A stretch of 64,000 bases of DNA, from positions 1 to 64,000 of the forward strand of contig JANRJI010000110.1 of NCBI GenBank assembly GCA_033764055.1. The letters run 5' to 3'. The stretch comes from Ga0077555 sp033764055 (GTDB taxonomy: Bacteria > Pseudomonadota > Alphaproteobacteria > Rhizobiales > Hyphomicrobiaceae). The notes below the pieces were generated by a model, which saw only the letters and a program-made list of their open reading frames with translations, ran no database searches and was not told the DNA's origin. A program made the translations under genes and the position numbers. Numbering within the stretch: position 1 is the first letter of the stretch; each line of letters begins with the position of its first letter. Shown in pieces: positions 18,012 to 25,988 of the stretch.

Positions 18012-19937
18012 ATGCGCCCATATTGCCGACAGGCCGTCGTCGCGACGCTGCTCGCCATCCAGGCTGCAGTGTGGAGCGGCCCGGCAGGCGCCGAGGACGG
18101 CTGGAACCCGTTCCCGGAGCGCGAGCGGCCGAGGGCCGGCCGGCGAGAGGCCCGCCCGGCGGTACCGGAACCGACCGAGCAGCAGCGGGAGCAGCTCGCC
18201 CCGATGGGTGGCATATCGAGCAGGCCCTGGGCGCAGCCACAGGCCCCTGGCACAGATCCTCGCCCCCCTCCGGAAACCGAGATCGCTCCGTGGGGCCCGC
18301 GTCTTCCGGCTCGCGCCGCGCCCGGATCCGGACCGCCGGCAGCCGGACCCATAACCGTAGATCGAGTCGAGCGCGGCGATCTGGCTCAACCGGCGATGGC
18401 TGGCGACGGCTCGGGCCTTCCGCACGGCTTCTGGTCGGGACTGGATGTGGCCAGAGCGCAGGAGTTGATCGCCGGGGCGCATGTGCCGCCGCGATCGGCA
18501 GCCCTGCACGACCTCTGGCGTCGTCTCTGGTCGAGCGCGGCTGTCGAGGCGCCGAGCGCAGGCAAGGGCGATCCGACCTACCCGGCATTGCGCGTCGAGG
18601 CGCTCTACAGGTCCGGTCTCGTCGCTGACCTCGATGGCGCCTTGAAGGACATGCGCCCGGACGCGGCCGATCCGACGCTTGCCCTGCTGGTGGCTCGCAG
18701 TCGGATCGCCCTCGGCGACCGCAATGCCGGCTGCCCGGGCGTGAAGGCTGTCCATCGTGCCCAGTCGGGGTTGCCCAAGCCGCTGCGCTCCGAGCTTCTG
18801 GTGCTGGCGGGCTTGTGCGGTGCCGGCAACGGCGATGCGGCCGCGGCCGGGCTCGCCGCGGAGCTGTTGCGGACGGAGGGGGTCGCCGCACCGCTGGCCC
18901 TCGCCGCGCTCGACCATCAGTCGTCGGGTGCCAAGGAGCCACCGTCCCTGACGCTACCGAAGCGGGCGTCGCTGCTCGACTACCGGTTCCTCGAGCTGGC
19001 CGGCTGGCGACCGACCCCGGACCTGGTCGCCGTCGCCGAGCCGCCGCTTCTTGCCGTTCTCGCCACGGTGGCCAAGGACCCGGCGACCCGGCTGGCAGCG
19101 GGCGAATCCGCCGCCCGGCTGCACGCGCTCTCGCCGTCGGAGCTGGCTGGCGTCTACCGCGCCTATCCGTTCCCGCCTGAGGTCCTGGCCGAGCCACTCG
19201 CCGCCCGCGTCGACCCTGCTCTGAAGCGTGCCCTTCTGTTCCGGGCCGCAGAGGGCGAGCGTACGCCGATGAAGAGGTCGCGCCTCGTCAGGGCGCTGTT
19301 CGACGATGCCCGACGCATCGGCCTGCATTTTGAAACGGCAGCCATGCTGGGCCAGACGGTGGCCGACATGCAACCGGCACCCGAGATCGGCTGGTTCGCC
19401 GAGACGGCAGCCGAGGTCAGTCTGGCCGCGCGGCGCTACGACAAGGCGGTGCAATGGTCAGAGGCGGCCTCTGGAGATCGCGGCAGCCTCTTGCACTGGC
19501 TCGTGCTCGCCGACATCGCCGACCCCAACTGGCGCGGGAGGCGCGGCGCCAGTCTGGCCCACGTCGAGCAGCTCGCCGTGCGGGGCCGCCTCGCGCCCGA
19601 GTTGATGCATCGCCTCGTTACCGTGCTGGATGCCCTCGATTACCAGATCCCGATCCCGCTCTGGGAGGCGGCGAGCCGGACGCCGCAGCCGTCGTCTGGA
19701 CATCTGCCGGAGACCGGCGTGCTGAGCCAGCTCGCCGACGCCGCCAAGCGCAGGGAGCCCGCCCGCACCGTCCTGCTCGCGATGCGCACGCTCGGGCCCG
19801 ACGGTGCCGATGCAGCGCACATGATCGCCCTCGGTGACGCCATCCGCGCCTTGAAGCGCGCCGGCCTCGAGGCGGAGGCGCGCCGCCTCGGCCTCGAGGC
19901 TCTCTTCCCGGCATGGCCAAGGACAGCGAGCCATTGA
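18012..19937 (+). CDS. Exported proline-rich protein of unknown function, 641 residues
   Basis: The protein begins with a Sec-type signal peptide (VVATLLAIQAAVWSGPAGA, cleavage near residue 27). A proline- and arginine-rich stretch of about 80 residues follows, and then a long alpha-helical region (about 130-640) rich in Ala, Leu and Arg and patterned like TPR/Sel1-type helical repeats (EALYRSGLVADLDGALKDM, LVLAGLCGAGNGDAA). I recognise no catalytic motif. Its place beside the aroK-divergent small protein is conserved in related genomes from memory. It may be a periplasmic scaffold; that is inference. Confidence 0.75.
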   Translation: MRPYCRQAVVATLLAIQAAVWSGPAGAEDGWNPFPERERPRAGRREARPAVPEPTEQQREQLAPMGGISSRPWAQPQAPGTDPRPPPETEIAPWGPRLPARAAPGSGPPAAGPITVDRVERGDLAQPAMAGDGSGLPHGFWSGLDVARAQELIAGAHVPPRSAALHDLWRRLWSSAAVEAPSAGKGDPTYPALRVEALYRSGLVADLDGALKDMRPDAADPTLALLVARSRIALGDRNAGCPGVKAVHRAQSGLPKPLRSELLVLAGLCGAGNGDAAAAGLAAELLRTEGVAAPLALAALDHQSSGAKEPPSLTLPKRASLLDYRFLELAGWRPTPDLVAVAEPPLLAVLATVAKDPATRLAAGESAARLHALSPSELAGVYRAYPFPPEVLAEPLAARVDPALKRALLFRAAEGERTPMKRSRLVRALFDDARRIGLHFETAAMLGQTVADMQPAPEIGWFAETAAEVSLAARRYDKAVQWSEAASGDRGSLLHWLVLADIADPNWRGRRGASLAHVEQLAVRGRLAPELMHRLVTVLDALDYQIPIPLWEAASRTPQPSSGHLPETGVLSQLADAAKRREPARTVLLAMRTLGPDGADAAHMIALGDAIRALKRAGLEAEARRLGLEALFPAWPRTASH

Positions 19938-20124
19938 TTGAGGCGGCAGTCCTCGCCTGCCCGCTGCCGAGCGGCAGCTATAGGCTTCGTGGCCGAGTCC
20001 AGCAGGCCCCGTGACCACACCGAGGGCAGAGGGTTGCCCCTTTTCAGCGGCAGCGAATGCCCTGTAGCTTGTCGGCAACTTTGAGAGCGCCCCGCGCCCT
20101 CGCCAGCCTCACCGGAGATGAGAC

Positions 20125-21228
20125 ATGCCGAGTCGCAACCCCTTCGACGAGCCCGACACGCGTGAGCCCGTCGAGGGACTGTTCTTCGAGCAGGAGGTGG
20201 CGCTCGCCAATCGCAACCACGGCATTGCGCTCGAGATGCTGCGCCACGACGTGACGCCCGTCGGCATGCACTATCTGCTGATCCATTTCGACGTGCCCTA
20301 CGTCAGCGAGGCCGACGCGGCGGCCTGGCGCCTCGAGATCGGTGGCCGCGTCTCGCGGCCCCTTTCGCTCTCGATCGCGGAGATCAAGTCGCTGCCTTCG
20401 AGGACATTGCGAGTGACGCTCGAGTGCGCCGGCAATGGTCGCGCCCGCTACACCCCGCGCTGGCCGTCGATGCCCTGGCTGCTGGGCGCGGTCGGCACGG
20501 CGGAGTGGACCGGCACACCTCTTCGTCACGTCCTCGAGCGCGCCGGCCTTGGCAAGGATGTCGTCGACGTCTCCTTCCACGGCATCGATCGGGGCTTTGA
20601 CAAGGGCAACGAGCACGAGTACGGCCGCAGCCTGAAGCCCGAGCTGGCGATGAGCGACGACGTGATGCTCGTCTGGGCCATGAACGGCCAACCCCTGGCG
20701 CCGCAGCACGGCTTTCCGCTGCGCCTCGTGGTGCCCGGCTGGTACGGCATGGCGAGCGTCAAGTGGCTGAACCGCATCGAGGCTCTGACCTCGCCCTATC
20801 AGGGCTACCAGCAGGTCGGCACTTATCATTTCCGCACGCGACCCGGCGAGCAGGGCACGCCGATCACGACGATGCGCGTCAAGTCGCTGATGGTGCCGCC
20901 GGGCCTGCCGGACTGGTACTCGGGCAAGCGTCTCGTCCAGGCGGGTCAAGCGACAATTCATGGCCGCGCCTGGTCGGGCAAGGCCACGCCCATTGCCAGG
21001 GTCGAGCTGTCGATCAATGGCGAATGGCGTGACGCCGTCCTCGACCCGCCCGCCGGCCCCTACGCGTGGCGTGGCTGGCGATACGACTGGAATGCGACCC
21101 CCGGCGGCTACGATATCGCCTGCCGCGCGACCGATGCGGCCGGCAACGTGCAGCCGAACGAGGCCCCGTTCGATCGCGGCGGGTTCGGCAACAACGGCCT
21201 GCACAGGATCGAGGTTTTCGTCAGATGA
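20125..21228 (+). CDS. Sulfite-oxidase-family molybdopterin enzyme
   Basis: 367 residues. The Moco domain (about 20-255) shows the molybdenum-coordinating Cys101 in TLECAGNGRARY, then LLGAVGTAEWTGTPL, SFHGIDRGFDKG and PLRLVVPGWYGMASVKWL. A C-terminal Ig-like dimerisation domain follows (about 265-367; IHGRAWSGKATPIARVELSING). There is no haem domain and no Sec or Tat signal, so it should stay in the cytoplasm, unlike SorA, SoxC or MsrP. CAGNG instead of CAGNR means the substrate need not be sulfite. GGAG precedes the ATG at 20125. Its stop overlaps the SdhB-like start by 4 bp (ATGA). Confidence 0.88.
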   Translation: MPSRNPFDEPDTREPVEGLFFEQEVALANRNHGIALEMLRHDVTPVGMHYLLIHFDVPYVSEADAAAWRLEIGGRVSRPLSLSIAEIKSLPSRTLRVTLECAGNGRARYTPRWPSMPWLLGAVGTAEWTGTPLRHVLERAGLGKDVVDVSFHGIDRGFDKGNEHEYGRSLKPELAMSDDVMLVWAMNGQPLAPQHGFPLRLVVPGWYGMASVKWLNRIEALTSPYQGYQQVGTYHFRTRPGEQGTPITTMRVKSLMVPPGLPDWYSGKRLVQAGQATIHGRAWSGKATPIARVELSINGEWRDAVLDPPAGPYAWRGWRYDWNATPGGYDIACRATDAAGNVQPNEAPFDRGGFGNNGLHRIEVFVR

Positions 21229-22007
21229 GCGAGGCAGCGAGCACCACCATCGCGCGGTCCGGGACGGCGCTGGTGCCGACGGGGGCAGCCGAGACGACGA
21301 TCGACGTCTCGATCTGGCGCGGCAAGGCCGAGGGCCGTTACGAGACCTTCCGCGTGCCGATGCGCGAGAGCCAGACGGTGCTCGACGTCGTGACCTACGT
21401 CCAGCGCCACCTCGATCCGACGCTCTCCTACCGTTTTGCCTGCCGCGTCGGAGTCTGCGGCTCGTGCGCAATGACGGTCAATGGCCGCCCGCGCTGGACC
21501 TGCCGCACGCACGTCTCCAAGGTTGTCGAGAACGGGCGCCTGGAGGTGGCACCGCTGGCCAACCTGCCGGTGATCAAGGATCTTGCCGCCGACATGGCGC
21601 CGTTCTTCGAGAAATGGCAGGAGGCCAAAGGCGTCTTCAAGCCCACCAAGTCACGCGCCGACGACATCGTCCAGATCTCGCCAGAGACGCGTGAGCGCAG
21701 GATCATCGACGCTGCCATCGAGTGCATCAACTGCGGTGTCTGCTTCTCGGCCTGCGACACCGTCCGCTGGAACGAGGAGTACATGGGCCCGGCCGCGCTG
21801 AATCGCGCCTGGACGCTCGTCAATGATGTTCGCGACGGAGGCAACTCGGAACGTCTCTTCGCCGTGGCGCAGGGCGGTGGCTGTCACGCCTGTCACACCC
21901 ACCAGAGTTGCGAGCAGCACTGCCCCGTCGGGCTCAATCCCACGGCCTCGATTGCCGGCCTCAAGCGCAGGACCATGCAGGCCTACATCCGCGGAGAGCT
22001 CGAGTGA
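21225..22007 (+). CDS. Succinate dehydrogenase/fumarate reductase-type iron-sulfur subunit
   Basis: 260 residues with all three cluster motifs. The [2Fe-2S] ligands are Cys73, 78, 81 and 93 (CRVGVCGSC). The [4Fe-4S] first three are Cys167, 170 and 173 plus Cys233. The [3Fe-4S] ligands are Cys177, 223 and 229 (CHTHQSC then EQHCPVGLNP). An extra Cys220 precedes the last group. This would carry electrons from a catalytic subunit to a membrane anchor. No SdhA/FrdA flavoprotein lies next to it; the upstream, translationally coupled gene is a molybdoenzyme instead. The start overlaps that gene (ATGA) and the end overlaps the next (GTGA). Confidence 0.9.
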   Translation: MSEAASTTIARSGTALVPTGAAETTIDVSIWRGKAEGRYETFRVPMRESQTVLDVVTYVQRHLDPTLSYRFACRVGVCGSCAMTVNGRPRWTCRTHVSKVVENGRLEVAPLANLPVIKDLAADMAPFFEKWQEAKGVFKPTKSRADDIVQISPETRERRIIDAAIECINCGVCFSACDTVRWNEEYMGPAALNRAWTLVNDVRDGGNSERLFAVAQGGGCHACHTHQSCEQHCPVGLNPTASIAGLKRRTMQAYIRGELE

Positions 22008-22330
22008 ACGTGCGCCTCTATCTCCTCCAGCGCGCCACGGCCCTCCTCATGGTGCCGCTGATCCTCGGCCATCTCGCGGTCATCTTCTATGCGACGCGCA
22101 AGGGTCTCACCGCCGGCGATATTCTCGGTCGCACGCGCGGCAGTATCGGCTGGGGCCTCTACTATACGGCCTTCGTGCTCGCTGCCTCGGTGCACGGCGC
22201 CATCGGCCTGCGCAGCGTCGCGCTCGAATGGGGCCGCCTCCGGGGGCGGTCGGCCGATCTGCTGATGTGGGTCTTCGGCCTCCTGCTCGCGGCTCTGGGA
22301 TTGCGCGCTGTCTATGCGGTGGTGATGTGA
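22004..22330 (+). CDS. SdhD-like membrane anchor subunit
   Basis: 108 residues, three hydrophobic helices, starting at a GTG that overlaps the previous stop. It opens LYLLQRATALLMVPLILGHLAV and continues AASVHGAIGLRSVALEW, matching the QR..A...P helix I and H...GLR helix II of complex II anchors. His23 and His64 are candidate haem b or quinone-site residues. It ends in TGATG, shared with the next start. Confidence 0.75.
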   Translation: MNVRLYLLQRATALLMVPLILGHLAVIFYATRKGLTAGDILGRTRGSIGWGLYYTAFVLAASVHGAIGLRSVALEWGRLRGRSADLLMWVFGLLLAALGLRAVYAVVM

Positions 22331-22683
22331 TGGCGGGTCCACGCAATGCCGGCTACCGGCGCGAGCCGCTGTGGCGCGCCGCCATGGTCCACCGGGTGTC
22401 GGGTCTCCTGCTCGCGCTGTTCCTGCCGCTGCATTTCCTGGCCCTGGCACTGGCGCTGCACGGTGAGACCAGCCTCGATCGTTTTCTACGCTGGACAGAT
22501 CAGCCTCTCTTCAAAGCTGCCGAGACGATCCTGGTCGGACTTCTGGCAGTGCATCTGCTGGGTGGACTCCGTCTTCTGATCATAGAGAACATGCCTTGGC
22601 GGCCGGGCCAGAAGCAAATGGCCATGGCGGCCATCAGCATTGCGTTGCTGGTCGCGGCAGCATTTCTCGTGCGCATAATCTGA
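22330..22683 (+). CDS. SdhC-like cytochrome b membrane anchor subunit
   Basis: 117 residues, three helices. Helix I is VHRVSGLLLALFLPLHFLAL, the HR.SG motif of SdhC (quinone site), and helix II carries LLAVHLLGGLRLLIIE with the usual haem-ligand His75 followed by GGLR. Together with the SdhD-like partner it forms a complete two-subunit membrane anchor. It is the last of four overlapping genes; no further gene follows for 211 bp. Confidence 0.78.
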   Translation: MAGPRNAGYRREPLWRAAMVHRVSGLLLALFLPLHFLALALALHGETSLDRFLRWTDQPLFKAAETILVGLLAVHLLGGLRLLIIENMPWRPGQKQMAMAAISIALLVAAAFLVRII

Positions 22684-22894
22684 ATCGCGCCGGAAATGCA
22701 CTCCTGCTTGGCGCTCCGAACGTTCGCCGACGAGCATTCTGCGAACGGGTATCCAAACCGCAACTCAAGCATCCCTTGTGATCTCACACCGCGCAAACGC
22801 GGATGCCCTTTGCTCCTGTGATTGCTAGTTTTCCAACGAGGGCTCCGGAAGAGCCGGCAAGCCCGCCCATGAGATGGAAAAACGGGGGAGAAAT

Positions 22895-23278
22895 ATGGTC
22901 GGCATCGCCAGAGCCTTCTTCACGTCCGCGCTCGTCTACGGGGTGGTCGGCATGCTGCTCGGCTTGTCTATGGCCATGCAGCACAATCACAGCCAGATGC
23001 CGACCCATGCCCATGTCATGGTTATCGGCTGGGTCAGCTTCGCGATATTTGGGCTCTTCTATACCCAGCACGCCAAATCAGTGCCGAGGATCCTGTCCTA
23101 CATACATTTCTGGCTGGCGCAGCTCTCGTTGCTCGGCCTCGTCGTCGGGTTGTGGCTGATCTATTCCGGACAGACCCAGTACGACCCTGTCGCTGCGGTC
23201 TCATCGACGGCCTATGCGCTGTCCTTCGTGCTTTTCGCGATCATCGCCCTCCTGGCGATGCGAATGCCGAAAGTCTGA
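22895..23278 (+). CDS. Small four-helix membrane protein resembling haem-copper oxidase subunit I fragments
   Basis: 127 residues from the ATG at 22895, which follows GGGGGAG. There are four hydrophobic helices. Between helix 1 and 2 lies MQHNHSQMPTHAHVMVIGW, with His30, 32, 38 and 40 and the HAH..L/M..G pattern seen in oxidase and NO-reductase subunit I. The protein is far too short to be a full oxidase. It may bind haem or a metal. The nearby Mo/Sdh-like operon on the same strand is separated by 211 bp, so a functional link is only a possibility. Confidence 0.65.
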   Translation: MVGIARAFFTSALVYGVVGMLLGLSMAMQHNHSQMPTHAHVMVIGWVSFAIFGLFYTQHAKSVPRILSYIHFWLAQLSLLGLVVGLWLIYSGQTQYDPVAAVSSTAYALSFVLFAIIALLAMRMPKV

Positions 23279-23317
23279 GGCGGTACGAGGTGCGCCGCTG
23301 CACGCGCGAGCGCTGGC

Positions 23318-24106
23318 TCACGCCGCCACAGCGACGGGCCTGAATGCCTCGACGGAGAGGCCGGCGCGGCCGAGCGTGACGAGGCTCTGCGGTGGCACGG
23401 CCTCCCAGTCGAGCCGCCCGTCGTCCAGCGGCTCCGACGCGATCAGGTGGCCGGCGGCGCGATGCACGCGACGGACGTAGAGGGTTTCCGGAACGATCAG
23501 GGTCGAATATCGCACGGCGTAGACGGTCTCGCCGTCGGTTGCCGTGGCCGTAAAGCGCAGGGGCTTGCGAATGCCGGACTGCTCCATGATGCCCTCGATG
23601 AAGGCCAGCGTCCGGCGGAACGCACGCGGCGGATCCTGCTCGAGCCCGTTGGCGAGCAGGAGGAGAAAGATCGCCTCGCTGTCGGTCGTCCCGCCCCGAT
23701 GCCGGTAGAGCGCGTCCGGGATTGCGGCCTCGATCGGCCGGCGCACCTCGTCCCAGTCGCCGATGCCGCCGTTGTGCATGAACATCCACGCGCCATGCGA
23801 GAACGGGTGGCAGTTGGCGCGGGAGATCGCCGTGCCCGTCGAGGCGCGCACATGCGCAAAGAACAGGCGAGACCGGATCTGGCGCGCGAGAGAGATCAGG
23901 TTCTCGTCGATCCACGCCGGTCTCAGGTCTCGAAAGACTCCGGGCTCCGGCCGGTCGCCGTACCAGCCGATGCCGAAGCCGTCCCCGTTGACGACGCTCT
24001 TGGCCTCACGGCTCGCGCGGCTCTGCACGATGAGGCTCTGCTCGGGGACGGTAACGAAGTCCTCGATGAAGATCGGCTCACCCGAGTAGGCGATCCAGCG
24101 ACACAT
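23318..24106 (-). CDS. Class II glutamine amidotransferase (EgtC/YafJ-like)
   Basis: 262 residues, N-terminal nucleophile hydrolase fold. Cys2 after Met1 (MCRWIAYSG) is the nucleophile. Further motifs are GDGFGIGWYG, FFAHVRAST, NCHPFSHGAWMFMHNGGI and TTDSEAIFLLLL, as in YafJ and ergothioneine EgtC. No egtB or egtD is nearby, so the substrate is open. The ATG at 24106 is set by the Cys2 rule and by AGAGGGACAGG upstream. Confidence 0.9.
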   Translation of the reverse strand: MCRWIAYSGEPIFIEDFVTVPEQSLIVQSRASREAKSVVNGDGFGIGWYGDRPEPGVFRDLRPAWIDENLISLARQIRSRLFFAHVRASTGTAISRANCHPFSHGAWMFMHNGGIGDWDEVRRPIEAAIPDALYRHRGGTTDSEAIFLLLLANGLEQDPPRAFRRTLAFIEGIMEQSGIRKPLRFTATATDGETVYAVRYSTLIVPETLYVRRVHRAAGHLIASEPLDDGRLDWEAVPPQSLVTLGRAGLSVEAFRPVAVAA

Positions 24107-24341
24107 GGCCTGTCCCTCTGACCCGTTGCGGTGGGCCGCCCTTGGCCACCCGCGACCGTCGGCGACAATAGCCCCGGGCGGGTCGGCGGAAAAGCTGCCG
24201 ATAGCGGGCGCGCGATCCCTTTCCCCGATCGTGCGAAACCGGACGACCGGGCGCGGCTGCGCAGGTGGCGTGTTGCGATGCAGGCTCCTAAGCTGCCTCC
24301 CGGGGGATTTCGGCGTCTCCCGTCCAGCCAGCGGAGGGCGC

Positions 24342-24725
24342 ATGATCGATCACGTTTCGCTTGGGGTCGCGGACCTCGCACGCAGCGCGGCGTTCTACGA
24401 GGCCGTGCTGTCGCCGCTCGGCATGACGTGCCTCGTCCGGCGGGAAGGAACGGTCGGCTTCGGCAAGCGCTATCCGGAGGTCTGGCTCAACCACCGGCCC
24501 GCAATGCAGTTGGTCGAGGCGAGCACCGGCATTCACATTTGCCTCAGGGCCCGCACGGAGGATGCGGTGCGGGCATTCCATGTTGCGGCGCTCGCCGCTG
24601 GGGGTACAGACGACGGGGAGCCAGGCCCTCGGCAGGCGGCGATGACGGCCTATTACGCGGCTTTCGTCCGCGATCCGGACGGCAACCGCATCGAGGCGGC
24701 GTCGTTCCCGCAGCCAGCGGCGTGA
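24342..24725 (+). CDS. VOC-family protein
   Basis: 127 residues, one glyoxalase/bleomycin-resistance module: MIDHVSLGVADLARSAAFYEAVLSPLG at the start (His4 as first metal ligand), IHICLRARTED in the middle and FVRDPDGNRIEAASF at the end (Glu ligand). The ATG at 24342 follows GGAGGG. It ends 30 bp before the convergent Cfa-type gene. Reaction unknown. Confidence 0.85.
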   Translation: MIDHVSLGVADLARSAAFYEAVLSPLGMTCLVRREGTVGFGKRYPEVWLNHRPAMQLVEASTGIHICLRARTEDAVRAFHVAALAAGGTDDGEPGPRQAAMTAYYAAFVRDPDGNRIEAASFPQPAA

Positions 24726-24755
24726 CCGTCGAGCCCGATGTCCCTGTCCCTCGGC

Positions 24756-25988
24756 TCAAGCGCGCCGGAGCGCATAGAGGCCGACGTCGATCTCGCCGCT
24801 CCGGAAGCCGGCGATGCAATAGTCGAGGTAGTAGATCCACATCCGCCGGAAACGATCGTCGAAGCCTGGAGCCTGGAGCCGCGGCCACGCCGCGACGAAG
24901 CGCATGCGCCAGTCCTCGAGCGTCCGCGCGTAGCTGGCCCCGAACGTTTCGACGCTCTCGACGGCCAGACCCGCGTTGGCCGCTTCCCGCGCGATGGCCG
25001 CCGATGTCGGCAACATGCCGCCCGGGAAGATATAGCGCTGGATGAAGTCAGGCTCCCGCACGTAGCTGCAGAACCTGAGCTCGCCACACGTGATCGCCTG
25101 CAGGACGATGCGGCCACCCGGCGCGAGGCTGCGTTGCAGCATCTGGAAATAGACCGGCCAAAAGCGCTGGCCCACGGCCTCGATCATCTCGATGGAGACG
25201 ACGCGGTCGAAGGTGCCGGTGGCTGCGCGATAGTCCTCGAGCCGGACGTCCACGAGGTGACCGAGCCCGGCTCGCTGCAATCGGGCGCTCGTATAGTCCG
25301 CCTGCTCGCGTGACAGGGTCAGCGCGGTGACCTCGCAGCGGTGGCGGCCAGCGAGATGCTCGGCGACAGCGCCCCAGCCACAACCGATCTCGAGGACCCG
25401 TTCCCCGCCCCGAAGGTCGAGAAGCTCGGTGATGCGGTCGAGCTTGGCCTGCTGCGCCTCCTCCAGCGACTGGTTGGGCGATGTGTACAGCGCCGAGGAG
25501 TACTGCATGCTACGGTCGAGCCAGGCAGCGTAGAAGTCGTTGCCGAGGTCGTAGTGCGCGGCAATATTCCGCCGGCTGCCACGTCGGGTGTTGGCGTTCA
25601 AGCGGTGGCGCAGCTTCGAGATCAGACGCGCCAGCTCCGAGCCTTGCCATGCCCGGTCGAGCAACGGCTCGTTGGCGAGCGCCCAGGCGAACACGGCCTC
25701 GAGGTTGGGGCTGTCGATGTCGCCGGCGATGTAGGCCTCCGCGAAACCGATGTGGCCGCCGGTGATGATGCGCCGCACGCCTCGCCACCGGACGAGCGTC
25801 ACGCGTGCCTCGGGGCCATGCGCGGGGGCTTTGCGGACGAGTTCCTGGCCCCCTGGCAGCCGCACGATCAGGCGGCCGGCGATGCAGCCCGAAGGCAGCC
25901 GACCGATCAGGCGATCGACGAGGCGCGCAACCCGGCGTCTTCCGACGTCTCCGTCCATCTTGGCCAGATCGTGCTCAGGGCTTGTCAT
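24756..25988 (-). CDS. Cyclopropane-fatty-acyl-phospholipid synthase family methyltransferase (first copy)
   Basis: 410 residues. An N-terminal lipid-binding domain (about 1-130; GHIGFAEAYIAGDIDSPNLEAVF) precedes a SAM methyltransferase domain with HYDLGNDFYAAWLD, QYSSALY, the SAM motif VLEIGCGWGAVAEHLA and VSIEMIEAVG. Family members methylate cis double bonds of membrane phospholipid acyl chains. It overlaps the DUF1365 gene by 14 bp and is third in the divergent operon driven from 28202-28231. In Rhodobacter, genes of this type belong to the RpoE singlet-oxygen response. Confidence 0.92.
   Translation of the reverse strand: MTSPEHDLAKMDGDVGRRRVARLVDRLIGRLPSGCIAGRLIVRLPGGQELVRKAPAHGPEARVTLVRWRGVRRIITGGHIGFAEAYIAGDIDSPNLEAVFAWALANEPLLDRAWQGSELARLISKLRHRLNANTRRGSRRNIAAHYDLGNDFYAAWLDRSMQYSSALYTSPNQSLEEAQQAKLDRITELLDLRGGERVLEIGCGWGAVAEHLAGRHRCEVTALTLSREQADYTSARLQRAGLGHLVDVRLEDYRAATGTFDRVVSIEMIEAVGQRFWPVYFQMLQRSLAPGGRIVLQAITCGELRFCSYVREPDFIQRYIFPGGMLPTSAAIAREAANAGLAVESVETFGASYARTLEDWRMRFVAAWPRLQAPGFDDRFRRMWIYYLDYCIAGFRSGEIDVGLYALRRA

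Noticed and set aside
21225..22683. Ordinary respiratory complex II operon
   Set aside because: There is no SdhA, the gene order is Mo enzyme-B-D-C with overlaps, and the anchor genes differ from the usual sdhCDAB layout.
23318..24106. Ergothioneine EgtC
   Set aside because: The fold fits, but there are no egtB, egtD or egtA genes nearby, so only the amidotransferase family is claimed.
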